Assembly: GCF_004114935.1 (NCBI RefSeq)
Contig: NZ_CP022221.1
Coordinates: 7,957,001-8,021,000, forward strand
Direction: 5' to 3'
DNA length: 64,000 bases
Source: Bradyrhizobium zhanjiangense
Lineage (GTDB): Bacteria; Pseudomonadota; Alphaproteobacteria; Rhizobiales; Xanthobacteraceae
Shown here in pieces: positions 38,596 through 46,873 of this stretch. Each line of letters opens with the position of its first letter. The first letter of the stretch is position 1. The position numbers were made by a program, and so were the translations under genes. The notes beneath the pieces were generated by a model, which saw only the letters and a list, made by a program, of their open reading frames with translations, was not told the DNA's origin and made no database searches.

Positions 38596-40395
38596 TCATT
38601 CCGCTGCTGCGATATGTCCGAGCTCCACCACCTGGCGCTCGAACAGGCCGCGATAGATGCCGCCGGGCTTGGCCGCGAGCACCGCATGCGTGCCCTGCTC
38701 GACGATCTCGCCGCGGTCGAACACCAGGATGCGATCGAGGCTGCGCACCGTTGACAGGCGGTGCGCGATCACGATCGAGGTGCGGCCCTTCATCAGCCGC
38801 TCCATCGCCTGCTGGATCAGCGCCTCAGATTCCGAATCGAGGCTCGAGGTCGCCTCGTCCAGGATCAGCACCGGCGCATCCGCCAGGAAGGCGCGCGCCA
38901 GCGCGACGCGTTGCCGCTCGCCGCCCGACAGCTTCACACCGCGCTCGCCGACCAGCGTGCCGTAGCCCTTGGGCAGGCGCAGGATGAAGTCGTGCGCATT
39001 CGCAAGCCGCGCCGCCTGCTCGATCGCCTGCAGGCTGGCACCCGGACGGCCATAGGCGATGTTCTCGGCGAGCGAGCGGTGGAACAGGATCGGCTCCTGC
39101 TGCACGATCGCGATCTGGCTGCGCAGCGATTGCTGCGTGGCCAGCGCGATGTCTTGGCCGTCGATCAGCACGCGGCCGCCGGAGACGTCGTAAAGCCGCT
39201 GCACCAGCTTGACGAAGGTCGTCTTGCCGGAGCCGGAGCGGCCGACGAGACCGACCCGCTCGCCGGCGCGGATCCTGACCGACAGGCCGTCGTACAGCGG
39301 CGCGCGATGGCCGCCATAATGGAACGTGACGTCGTCGAACACGATCTCGCCGCCCTCGATCGCGATCGGCCGCGCGTCGGAAGCATCCGCAATGCCGATC
39401 GGCTCGTCGTGGATCGCCACCAGCTCGTCCATGTCGTTGACCGAGCGCTGAAGGTTGTTGATGTGCATGCCGACGTCGCGCAAGTAGGCGTGGATGACGT
39501 AGTAGCTCGTCAGCACATAGGTGACGTCGCCGGGCGAGGCGTGACCTGACATCCACAGCAGCACCGATCCGCCGATCACGGACGCGCGCAGGCACAGCAG
39601 CAAGGAAAGCTGCGACATGGCCGTGTAATTGTAGCGCAGCCAGGTCCGCCGCACGCGCACGCGCCAACGGCCAACGACGCGGGCGAGCCGCGCATCCTCG
39701 CGCGCTTCGGCACCGAACGACTTCACCACGGCGTTGCAGGTCAGCGCATCCGCCAGCGTGCCTCCGACCTTGGTGTCCCAGGCATTGGAGACGCGGGCCG
39801 CCGGCGCGATGTAGCGGGTCGAGAACACCACCGTGATCGTGACGTAGAAGATCGCCCCGAGCGCGATCACCAGGCCGAGCGAGGCCCAGTGCACGCCGAT
39901 CAGGACCATCGAGCCGATCAGCACCAGCAGCGACGGCGCCAGCGCCAGCAGGATGGTGTCGTTGAGCAGGTCGAGCGCCCACATGCCGCGCGTGATCTTG
40001 CGCACCGTCGAGCCTGCAAAGGAGTTCGCGTGCCAATCGGTCGAGAAGCGCTGCACGCGCGTGAATGCATCCTGCGCGACATCGGACATGATCTTCAGCG
40101 TGAACGGCACGATCGCCTGGAGGCCGACGAGCCGCAGCACCATCGAGGCCGCGCCCAGCGCCACGATGGCGCCGAACGCCATGAGCGCCGCGTGGCGCGC
40201 GTCCGGATCGGACGGGCCGCGCGTCAGTGCATCGATCAGATGCCCGGAGAATACCGGCATGAACAGGTCGGCGATGGTTGCGCCCAAGAGGCCGCCGGCC
40301 ACGATGAGGCCGCGCCCGGGCTGCTTCAGCCAGTGCCGGAACACGAAGGGCAGCACCACGCGAATCGCGGCGGGCTTTTTGGACAGAGCGGTCAT
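38596..40395 (-). CDS. ABC exporter, fused membrane and ATPase domains
   Basis: This half-size ABC exporter of the MsbA/multidrug type has six helices (about 1-320) followed by the nucleotide-binding domain. The Walker A is GRSGSGKTT, the signature LSGGERQRVALARAF, and Walker B VLILDEATSSLDSES. The ATG at 40395 gives 599 aa; GTG at 40413 is possible. It lies just upstream of the MATE gene on the same strand. Being a half-transporter it should work as a homodimer. The substrate (drug, lipid or peptide) cannot be told from sequence. Confidence 0.9.
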   Translation of the reverse strand: MTALSKKPAAIRVVLPFVFRHWLKQPGRGLIVAGGLLGATIADLFMPVFSGHLIDALTRGPSDPDARHAALMAFGAIVALGAASMVLRLVGLQAIVPFTLKIMSDVAQDAFTRVQRFSTDWHANSFAGSTVRKITRGMWALDLLNDTILLALAPSLLVLIGSMVLIGVHWASLGLVIALGAIFYVTITVVFSTRYIAPAARVSNAWDTKVGGTLADALTCNAVVKSFGAEAREDARLARVVGRWRVRVRRTWLRYNYTAMSQLSLLLCLRASVIGGSVLLWMSGHASPGDVTYVLTSYYVIHAYLRDVGMHINNLQRSVNDMDELVAIHDEPIGIADASDARPIAIEGGEIVFDDVTFHYGGHRAPLYDGLSVRIRAGERVGLVGRSGSGKTTFVKLVQRLYDVSGGRVLIDGQDIALATQQSLRSQIAIVQQEPILFHRSLAENIAYGRPGASLQAIEQAARLANAHDFILRLPKGYGTLVGERGVKLSGGERQRVALARAFLADAPVLILDEATSSLDSESEALIQQAMERLMKGRTSIVIAHRLSTVRSLDRILVFDRGEIVEQGTHAVLAAKPGGIYRGLFERQVVELGHIAAAE

Positions 40396-40756
40396 GACAT
40401 CATCCGGCCGCACGCGCGGGCCGGCTCCATCGATGGACGCAGGCCGGCCGCGAGGGCCGAAACGGCGTCACTCAAAACTGACTTTGACTTGGGAAGCGGA
40501 GCGATCGGGGCGCTTGGCCGAAACCTTGGCCCAATCGAAGCTGGCGGAAAGGGCCCCTACGAGGCCGAGCACATACCGAGCCAGAACATCGAGCGCGGGC
40601 GTGCGATCTGCGAATGCGACGAAATCATGCAAATCTCTCCCCGGTTCGATTGAATGAGGTGCGCTTTATAGATGTGTCGTTCGCGATTTGCAACGGGGCT
40701 CGCGCGAGATCACGGATGAGTGTTGCAATTTGGTGCGGCTTTGGTGCGCATCAACG
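40396..40756. other. Intergenic region upstream of the ABC exporter
   Basis: About 360 bp without a supported gene. Two long plus-strand frames end here, but they are continuations of shadow frames of the ABC gene. The promoter of the ABC/MATE unit should lie here. I see no clear hairpin or repeated site. Confidence 0.5.
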
Positions 40757-40865
40757 CCGTCATGCCCCGCGGAGGCGGGGCATCCAGTATTCCAGAGGCG
40801 GTAGTGTTTCAATCGATAAGCCGCGGCGTACTGGATCGCCCGCCTTCGCGGGCGATAACATCGAG
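40757..40865. repeat. Dispersed palindromic repeat, family A (copy 3, inverted core)
   Basis: GTCATGCCCCGCGGAGGCGG and CGCCCGCCTTCGCGGGCG are the outer hairpins. The core reads CATCCAGTATTCCAGAGGCGG to GCGGCGTACTGGAT, which is the reverse complement of the core order in the copies at 2295 and 21015. It lies next to the 3' end of the MFS gene. Confidence 0.8.
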
Positions 40866-40874
40866 AGTGCCGCG

Positions 40875-42458
40875 TCAATGCGCGTCGCCGCCGCCGGTCA
40901 TCGCGGCCGGCTTGTTCAGCAACCCGACCAGCAGGCTGAGGCCGAGATAGAACAGCGTCAGCATGAAGAAGGCATCGCCGAAGCTCATCACCACGGCCTG
41001 GCGGTGCACGAGCTGGGAGAGCTGTTTCATCGCCATCAGCGTGGAATCGCCGAGCCCCTGGAATTTCTGCATGAACATGGTCAGGGTTTCGGTCGCGGTC
41101 GCGTTGCCCCACATCACGCGCTCCTGCAGGCGCGTGATGTGCAGATCGGTGCGATCGTTGAGCACGGTGTTGATGATGGCGAGCCCGACCGCGCCGCCGA
41201 GATTGCGCATCAAATTGAACAGGCCGCTCGCGTTCTTCACCCGATCAGGCGCCAGCGTGCCGAGCGCGATGTTGTTGGTCGGCACCATCGCGAACATCAT
41301 GCCGATGCCGCGCAGGATCTGCGGCACCAGCAGCTCGTAGAAATCATAGTCGCGGGTGATCCAGGTCATCTGGTAGGAGCCGATCGCGAACACGACGAGG
41401 CCGAACGCGATCATGTAGCGCATGTCGAACTTCACCATGAGACGGCCGACCAGCGGCGCGACCAGGAACATGGTGATGCCGGAGACGAACATGGTCTCGC
41501 CGATCATCAGCGCGCTGTAGCCGCGCACTTCGGCGAGATAGCGCGGATAGATATAGGTCAGGCCATAGAGGCCGATACCGATGCAGAACTGCAGGAGGCA
41601 GCCGATCGCGAAGTTGCGGTTGGAGAAGGTGCGCAAATTGACGATCGGCTCGGCTGCCGTGAAGACGCGCCAGAAGAAGGCGATCGCCGAGATCGCGCAG
41701 ATCCAGGCGCAGATCGCCACGGAAGTGTCCTGCAGCCATTCATATTGCGGACCTTCCTCCAGCACATATTCGAGCGTGCCGAGAAAGCCGGCCATGAACA
41801 GCAGGCCCCACCAGTCGAAGCGGTCGAGCAGCTCGAAATGCGGCTCGTCGAAATCGACCAGCGCCAGCACGCCCAAGGTGATGCTGATGCCGGGCACGAC
41901 GTTGATGAAGAACAGCCAGTTCCACGACATCAGGTCGGTGATGTAGCCGCCGACGGTCGGCCCGATGGTCGGGGCCAGCGTCGCGACGAGACCGATGATG
42001 GGACCGACGATGTGGAATTTCGTGCGCGGGAAGACGGTATAGGCCGAGGCGAACACCGTCGGAATCATGCCGGCGCCGAGGAAGCCTTGCAGCGCGCGCC
42101 AGAGGATCATCTCCTCGATCGTGGAGGCGAAGCCGCAGAGCAGGCTCGAGAAGGTGAAGCCGGCGGCCGAGATCGCGAACAGCAGCCGCGTGCCGAAAGC
42201 GCGCGACAGAAATCCCGACAGCGGGATCGCGATCACTTCAGCGATCAGATAGGCAGTCTGGACCCAGGAGACTTCGCTGGAGCTCGCCGACAGGCCGGCC
42301 TGGATCTCACTCAGGGAGGCCGAGACGATCTGGATGTCCAGGATCGACATGAACATCCCGAACACCATGATGATGAAGGCAAACAGCCGCTTCGGCGCGA
42401 TGCGCTCCGAAGCGGGATCCGCCATCATGGCAGGTGAAGCGGTGGTGGCGTTAGCCAT
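40875..42458 (-). CDS. DHA2-family MFS multidrug exporter (EmrB-like)
   Basis: This 527-aa inner-membrane transporter has 14 helices, the DHA2 count. The conserved motif after helix 1 (MSILDIQIVSASLSEIQ) and the helix-4/5 region (RALQGFLGAGMIPTVFA) match EmrB. The start at 42458 (MANATTASPAMMADP) is selected; the frame upstream for 57 codons runs through a palindromic repeat. The gene lies 208 bp downstream of the HlyD/EmrA-like gene on the same strand and should form with it, and with an outer-membrane channel encoded elsewhere, a tripartite pump. Confidence 0.92.
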   Translation of the reverse strand: MANATTASPAMMADPASERIAPKRLFAFIIMVFGMFMSILDIQIVSASLSEIQAGLSASSSEVSWVQTAYLIAEVIAIPLSGFLSRAFGTRLLFAISAAGFTFSSLLCGFASTIEEMILWRALQGFLGAGMIPTVFASAYTVFPRTKFHIVGPIIGLVATLAPTIGPTVGGYITDLMSWNWLFFINVVPGISITLGVLALVDFDEPHFELLDRFDWWGLLFMAGFLGTLEYVLEEGPQYEWLQDTSVAICAWICAISAIAFFWRVFTAAEPIVNLRTFSNRNFAIGCLLQFCIGIGLYGLTYIYPRYLAEVRGYSALMIGETMFVSGITMFLVAPLVGRLMVKFDMRYMIAFGLVVFAIGSYQMTWITRDYDFYELLVPQILRGIGMMFAMVPTNNIALGTLAPDRVKNASGLFNLMRNLGGAVGLAIINTVLNDRTDLHITRLQERVMWGNATATETLTMFMQKFQGLGDSTLMAMKQLSQLVHRQAVVMSFGDAFFMLTLFYLGLSLLVGLLNKPAAMTGGGDAH

Positions 42459-42500
42459 GGTGTCAGTTCGGGCTCGAGCAGGGTGCAAGGTCGGTGAACG

Positions 42501-42616
42501 TCTCCCGCTTGCGGGAGAGGTCGCGCCGAAGGCGCGGGTGAGGGTTTTCTCCTCTAGGAGATTGTCCCGTTGCGGAGGCACCCTCTCCCCTGCCCTCTCC
42601 CGCAAGCGGGAGAGGG
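42501..42616. repeat. Dispersed palindromic repeat, family D (copy 2), between pump genes
   Basis: TCTCCCGCTTGCGGGAGAGG at the left is matched by CCCTCTCCCGCAAGCGGGAG at the right. GGCGCGGGTGAGGGTTTTCTC and CACCCTCTCCCCTGCCC lie between. It sits in the 208-bp gap between the EmrA-like and EmrB-like genes and may lower expression of the second. Confidence 0.85.
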
Positions 42617-42666
42617 AGCGCAGCTGCACTCGGAGCCAGAGTATCGCGACTCATGAGTGATCAATC

Positions 42667-43983
42667 CTACTGCGGGTGGATCGCGGTGGGATCGTCGAGA
42701 TCGACCTCGCTGTCGGCGTCGGCCGCACCCTTGTTGGTGTCGACGGTGGCGTAGACCGACATGCCGGCGCGGAGCAGGTTCTGCTTCGCCACTGACTTCG
42801 GCACGCGGATGCGCACCGGCACGCGCTGCACGATCTTGGTGAAATTGCCGGTGGCATTGTCAGGCGGCAGCAGCGTGAACACCGAGCCTGCGCCCGCCGC
42901 GATGCTGTCGACGACGCCCGAGAACTTGCGCATGCCGTAGGCATCGACCTTGATCGTCACCGGCTGGCCGGGACGGATGCGCTTGAGCTGCGTTTCCTTG
43001 AAATTGGCGTCGATATAGACGGCATCGAGCGGCACGACGTTGCCGAGGCGCTGGCCGACCGCGACGAAATCGCCGGCGCTGACCAGGCGATTGGAGAACG
43101 TGCCGTCGACCGGTGCGCGCACGGCGGTGAAGCTGAGGTCGCGCTCGGCCTTGGCGAGCGTGGTCTTGAGCTCGGCGAGCTGCGCCTGCGCTTCGGCCTG
43201 CTGCGCCTTGGCGACGTCGACATTGCTGACCGCGACGTCGTAGGCGGCCTGCGCAGCCTTGACCGCGGCGGCGCCCTGATCGCGTCCGGCTTCCGAGCTC
43301 TCGAAGGTGGCGCGCGAGGCAAAGCCCTTGTTGCTCAGCGCCTGCTGACGCTCATAATCGAGATCGGCGCGCTTGAGGCCCGCCTCAGCCGAGACGAGCT
43401 GCGCCTTGGCCTGCGCGACCTGGCTGTCGAGCGCGGCAACCTGGCGGCCGATGCGATCGATCGTGGCCTGCTGGGTCGCGATCTTGGTCGCGGCGGCATC
43501 GACCGCAATCTTGTAGTCGCCGTCGTCGATGCGGAAGACGACGTCGCCGGCGCGAACCGGCGCGTTGTCGCCGGCGAGGATCGAGGAGATGTGACCGGCG
43601 ACGCGCGCGCCGAGCATGGTGTTGTTGGCGCGGACATAGGCGTCGTCGGTGGAGATGTAGAAGCGGCCGACCAGCGTGTAGTAGCCGGCATAGCTCGCGA
43701 CCGCGAGCGCCAGCAGCAAGCCGACGCCCATCAGGACGAATTTGCGCTTGCCGGATTTGGGCACGCCGGCAGCAGCGCTATCGGCAGGTACAGCCGGGGC
43801 CGCCCTGTCGGTGGCGGGCTTCTCGGCCACCTCGGTGGTGCGGCGCTTGGTTTCCTCGGCCACATGAGCGCGCAATTGCTCGGCCAGGACGGCGGGTTTC
43901 TCGGTCGCAGCGTCACCGCCGGTCTGCTCGTCCACCGCTTCCTGGCGAAGGACGCGCGCAGCCTGGTCTCTCGATACGGCCAT
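42667..43983 (-). CDS. HlyD/EmrA-type membrane fusion protein
   Basis: This periplasmic adaptor links the EmrB-like pump with an outer-membrane channel. The 438-aa protein has an unusually long cytoplasmic N-terminus (about 80 residues, acidic and Ala-rich), one membrane anchor (about 82-103, FVLMGVGLLLALAVASYAGYY), the lipoyl half-motifs (ARVAGHISSILAGDNAPVRA; FTAVRAPVDGTFSNRLVSAG), a long coiled-coil hairpin between them, and a beta-barrel region. The start has GGGAGG about 6 nt upstream. It diverges from a TetR regulator; a perfect palindrome lies between the two. Confidence 0.93.
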   Translation of the reverse strand: MAVSRDQAARVLRQEAVDEQTGGDAATEKPAVLAEQLRAHVAEETKRRTTEVAEKPATDRAAPAVPADSAAAGVPKSGKRKFVLMGVGLLLALAVASYAGYYTLVGRFYISTDDAYVRANNTMLGARVAGHISSILAGDNAPVRAGDVVFRIDDGDYKIAVDAAATKIATQQATIDRIGRQVAALDSQVAQAKAQLVSAEAGLKRADLDYERQQALSNKGFASRATFESSEAGRDQGAAAVKAAQAAYDVAVSNVDVAKAQQAEAQAQLAELKTTLAKAERDLSFTAVRAPVDGTFSNRLVSAGDFVAVGQRLGNVVPLDAVYIDANFKETQLKRIRPGQPVTIKVDAYGMRKFSGVVDSIAAGAGSVFTLLPPDNATGNFTKIVQRVPVRIRVPKSVAKQNLLRAGMSVYATVDTNKGAADADSEVDLDDPTAIHPQ

Positions 43984-44058
43984 AAAGGCCTCCCAAAAAA
44001 AGCGCGATCAAGGGCAGGCCGTCGTGCGGCCAGTTCCCTCTCGCTCATCTCAAATATC

Positions 44059-44081
44059 ATTGACCGAACCGTTCGGTCAAT
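44059..44081. promoter_or_regulatory. TetR-type operator
   Basis: ATTGACCGAAC-C-GTTCGGTCAAT is a perfect inverted repeat with 11-bp arms. It lies between the divergent EmrA-like gene (start 43983) and the TetR gene (start 44181). The ACCGAACGGTTCGGT core is typical of operators of AcrR/TtgR-like repressors. It is the likely binding site of the adjacent regulator and would control both transcripts. Confidence 0.85.
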
Positions 44082-44180
44082 CTACATAATGTTCCTGTCC
44101 CGGGACCTAAGGGCTCGAATCCTTTATTTGCGCTTCATGGCGTCAGACCCGATCCAGAAACCTTCCGAGACCCTAAACCA

Positions 44181-44813
44181 ATGGTTGTAGCTGCCAGCGA
44201 ACATCTGCACGTCGTCCATGAGGAGGACAGCTCCAAGCGCCGCCAGATCCTGGACGGTGCCCGCAAGGTGTTCATGGCGCTCGGTTTCGACGGGGCCAGC
44301 ATGGGCGAGATCGCGCGCGCCGCGCAGGTCTCAAAGGGCACGCTCTATGTCTACTTCGCCGACAAATGCGCGCTGTTCGAAGCCATCCTCGAAGAGGAGG
44401 CGCTCCAGCACGGCCAGGTCGTGTTCAATTTCGATCCCGCGCGCGATGCCGAAACCACGCTGAAGGAGTTCGGCCGGGCCTACATCCATCTGCTCTGCCG
44501 CCCCGGCGGCGGATCGGCGATCCGCACCGTGATGGCGATCGCCGAGCGCATGCCCGATGTCGGCCGCCGCTACTATGGGCGGGTGTTGGACAAGACCATC
44601 AACCGCCTCTCCGAGTATCTCAGAGCCCATGTCGCCTCCGGTGATCTCGAGATCGACGATTGCGATCTTGCTGCCTCGCAATTCATGGAACTCTGCAAGG
44701 CCTCACTGTTCCTGCCCTTCGTCTTCCAGGCCGCACCTGCGCCATCGGAACAACGGATGACCGAGGTGGTCGACAGCGCGACGCGGATGTTCCTGGCGGC
44801 GTACCGGAAGTGA
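44181..44813 (+). CDS. TetR/AcrR family repressor of the EmrAB-like pump
   Basis: The 210-aa protein has an N-terminal TetR helix-turn-helix (about 20-65, GASMGEIARAAQVSKGTLYV, then YFADK), and an all-helical ligand-binding domain of the TetR_C family. It is divergent from the EmrA-like gene, and the perfect 23-bp palindrome between them is almost certainly its operator. It is expected to repress the pump and itself until a pump substrate binds. The ATG at 44181 lacks a clear Shine-Dalgarno sequence. Confidence 0.92.
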   Translation: MVVAASEHLHVVHEEDSSKRRQILDGARKVFMALGFDGASMGEIARAAQVSKGTLYVYFADKCALFEAILEEEALQHGQVVFNFDPARDAETTLKEFGRAYIHLLCRPGGGSAIRTVMAIAERMPDVGRRYYGRVLDKTINRLSEYLRAHVASGDLEIDDCDLAASQFMELCKASLFLPFVFQAAPAPSEQRMTEVVDSATRMFLAAYRK

Positions 44814-44867
44814 CGGCAAGCAGGCGGCGCGTTGCGCAGGCCGGCGCCGCGGCCCTATATTGCGGCC

Positions 44868-45209
44868 ATGTCTCGTGATCTTCGCCCGCCGGTCGATATC
44901 CTCCATTATGAGATCGTTCAGGAACAGGCCTCGGCGCTCGGACGGATGGGCCGCGCGCTCGAACAGACGCTGACGCGCCTGCGCGAGTTCGACGCCGCCC
45001 ACGCGCTCTCGGACACACCGGCCTCGTTGCAACCGGCGAGGCGCAAGCTGGTCGCGGAAGCCGGCCAGGCGCTCTGGATGTTCGTGGTGCAACGGGAGGC
45101 GTCCGGCTTGCGCGACGGCCGCCACATCATGCGGACCTACAACGTCCCCGGCGAGGTGCAGCGGTGCATGGGGCTGGTCCCCGTGCTGTCGAAGCCGACT
45201 TCGAAATGA
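44868..45209 (+). CDS. Conserved-looking hypothetical protein (113 aa)
   Basis: I recognise no characterised domain. The start at 44868 (MSRDLRPPVDILHYEIVQ) is used, because the 12 upstream codons look like non-coding sequence. The protein is soluble and mostly helical. It contains QASALGRMGRALEQTLTRLR, a helical stretch, then QALWMFVVQREASGLRD. It lies 54 bp downstream of the TetR gene on the same strand and may be co-transcribed with it. Codon use resembles that of neighbours. Function unknown. Confidence 0.65.
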   Translation: MSRDLRPPVDILHYEIVQEQASALGRMGRALEQTLTRLREFDAAHALSDTPASLQPARRKLVAEAGQALWMFVVQREASGLRDGRHIMRTYNVPGEVQRCMGLVPVLSKPTSK

Positions 45210-45238
45210 TCTGCTAATTAGGTCGAACTACGCCCATC

Positions 45239-45303
45239 GTAGCCCGCATGGAGCGAAGCGGAATGCGGGGATACCTGTCCCGGATTGCGCGTCATCCGGC
45301 TAC
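45239..45303. repeat. Dispersed GTAGCCCGCATGGAGCG repeat
   Basis: GTAGCCCGCATGGAGCGAAG at the left and GCGCGTCATCCGGCTAC at the right have inverted ends (GTAGCC / GGCTAC), with AATGCGGGGATACC and TCCCGGATTGCGC between. It resembles a repeat common in Bradyrhizobium, from memory. It lies between the convergent hypothetical gene and the extensin-like gene. Confidence 0.6.
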
Positions 45304-45318
45304 AGGGTTTTGCAAGCC

Positions 45319-46530
45319 TCAATCGTCGGCGTACTCGTCCTCTTCGCGCTTGTGCGCGGTGCTCTTGCGGCCGAGCGAACCGGTCACGGAAGGATCGCGC
45401 GCGTTCGCATACGGACTACGTGACTGCGCACGCGCGGCGACCTCTTCGCCGGAGACGGCGGCGGGCTGGCAGATCAGGCGACGGCTGGCGCGGCGCATCA
45501 GGTCGACGTGGATGTGATCGTAGTGATAGACGTTGGAGCCCGGTGCGAGCACCGTGGTGAAATGCGCGCAGGCGCCGGACTGCACGTCGCGCAAAAACCC
45601 CTGCTCTTCCGGCATGCCGCGCCAGCCGTCCTTCACCGTGACGCGGCGGCCGTCGGCGAGCACGAAGGCGGATATGTCGAGCGCATTGCCGAAGGCGTGC
45701 TCGGAGATGTGGGCGCGCGAGTTGCCGTTCATGCCGCGGCAGGAATAGGCGGAGATCTGCTTGATCTCGGCGACGCGGACGCCGAACCAGCGCATGGCCG
45801 AGGGCTGTACGGTGTCGGCGAGCCAGCGGTCGAGCTCGGACACGATCGGACAGGCCAGCGTCGCAGTCGGCTTGATCGCAACAGGACCGACGGCGGTGAC
45901 GGGATTGCCCTGCGCCGGGCCAAGACGCGGCAACGGCTGCTGCGCGGGCGCCTGCGAGTAAGGTGCCGGACCGGCGGGCCGCGCCGGATAGCTCGGCGCA
46001 TTCATGTAGCGCGCAGCACCCGCGGCATCAGTGCCCTCGGGCGGCAGGTCGATCTCGTCTTCCTGCGGCGCCACGCCGGGCGCGTTCAGCGACATCGGAC
46101 CGGTTGAGCTGCCATAGCCGGAAGGCTGTTGCACCGCGCTCTCGGGGTAATTCGACCGCTGCGGATAGGAGGGTGCCGGATAATTCTGGCTCTGCGGATA
46201 GTTCGATCGCGGCTGCGTCACCGGCCAGCGCGGCTGGTTGCCGATATTCCCCGGCGGACGTAGTTCCTCGTCGGCAAAGCCGTAGCTGCTGGAGGCTTCG
46301 CCGATGGCGCCGACCTTGAGCGGAAATTCGGCGCCGCACTGGCCGGGGCCGGAGATCGGATCGATGCGGACGATGTCCGCACTCTCCTTGACCGCTCCCG
46401 ATTTCAGGCACGCCGCTTCCGCCTCGGCCCGCCACGGTTCGCGTTCGGCCTGAAAGAAGCCGCGTCCGCAACCCGCTAGCGAAACAAGGACGATGGAGCC
46501 GACGAGATACAAACGAACTCCGCGCGTCAT
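45319..46530 (-). CDS. Extensin-like lipoprotein (extensin_C domain)
   Basis: The 403-aa protein has a lipoprotein signal ending in LVSLAGC (Cys21). A Pro/Tyr/Gln/Ser-rich disordered middle (about 85-205) precedes a C-terminal extensin-like domain (about 225-370). That domain keeps the zinc-peptidase residues of the VanY-like fold: His and Asp in SEHAFGNALDIS and His in YHYDHIHVDL, with conserved Cys in CPIVSELD, YSCRGMN and GACAHF. Family members are annotated as D-Ala-D-Ala carboxypeptidase-like proteins, so a role in cell wall trimming is possible though unproven. The gene is monocistronic. Confidence 0.88.
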   Translation of the reverse strand: MTRGVRLYLVGSIVLVSLAGCGRGFFQAEREPWRAEAEAACLKSGAVKESADIVRIDPISGPGQCGAEFPLKVGAIGEASSSYGFADEELRPPGNIGNQPRWPVTQPRSNYPQSQNYPAPSYPQRSNYPESAVQQPSGYGSSTGPMSLNAPGVAPQEDEIDLPPEGTDAAGAARYMNAPSYPARPAGPAPYSQAPAQQPLPRLGPAQGNPVTAVGPVAIKPTATLACPIVSELDRWLADTVQPSAMRWFGVRVAEIKQISAYSCRGMNGNSRAHISEHAFGNALDISAFVLADGRRVTVKDGWRGMPEEQGFLRDVQSGACAHFTTVLAPGSNVYHYDHIHVDLMRRASRRLICQPAAVSGEEVAARAQSRSPYANARDPSVTGSLGRKSTAHKREEDEYADD

Positions 46531-46720
46531 GAACGCACGTTCGGCGAATTTACTTAAAGACTCTTCAACGTGTCGATTTCAGCCTTCCTTAACCATGCCG
46601 GCCCACGCGCGCCGAAATGCTGCAAGGACTGAGCGACAGCAAGACTGCCTTTTTCGGCAAGAGACTTTCTGTTAACCATAAAGCACTCGCGCAAAGCGGC
46701 GCGACTGCGGGAGCGATCTC

Positions 46721-46804
46721 ATGACGTTCGCCGGCAGATTGAGCGTTATCGCCGCGTACCTTGCCATAGCCTTCGTCGGCGCCATCGTGCTCGGCATGAT
46801 TTAG
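46721..46804 (+). CDS. Single-helix membrane micro-protein (27 aa)
   Basis: ATG at 46721 opens a 27-codon frame whose product is nearly all one hydrophobic helix: MTFAGRLSVIAAYLAIAFVG followed by AIVLGMI. GGGAG lies 7-8 nt upstream at 46709. The N-terminus with one Arg would stay in the cytoplasm. It stands between the extensin-like gene and a short palindrome. It is too short for routine gene callers. The ribosome binding site, regular helix and clean spacing argue that it is real. I recall similar short peptides in Bradyrhizobium but cannot confirm it. Confidence 0.55.
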   Translation: MTFAGRLSVIAAYLAIAFVGAIVLGMI

Positions 46805-46827
46805 AGACTCATCAACCGCACTCGCAG

Positions 46828-46851
46828 CCCCCTCTCCCGCAAGAGGGGAGG
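46828..46851. repeat. Short palindrome, family D (copy 3)
   Basis: CCCCTCTCCCGCAAGAGGGG forms a hairpin of the family D type, 24 nt after the micro-protein stop and 23 nt from the 3' end of the DUF2147 gene. It may serve as terminator for both. Confidence 0.6.
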
Positions 46852-46873
46852 GATAACGGCATACCGCGAAGAG

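Noticed and set aside
39889..40657. Two plus-strand frames upstream of the ABC exporter
   Set aside because: They begin as antisense of the ABC gene and extend into intergenic sequence; no ribosome binding site and no family resemblance.
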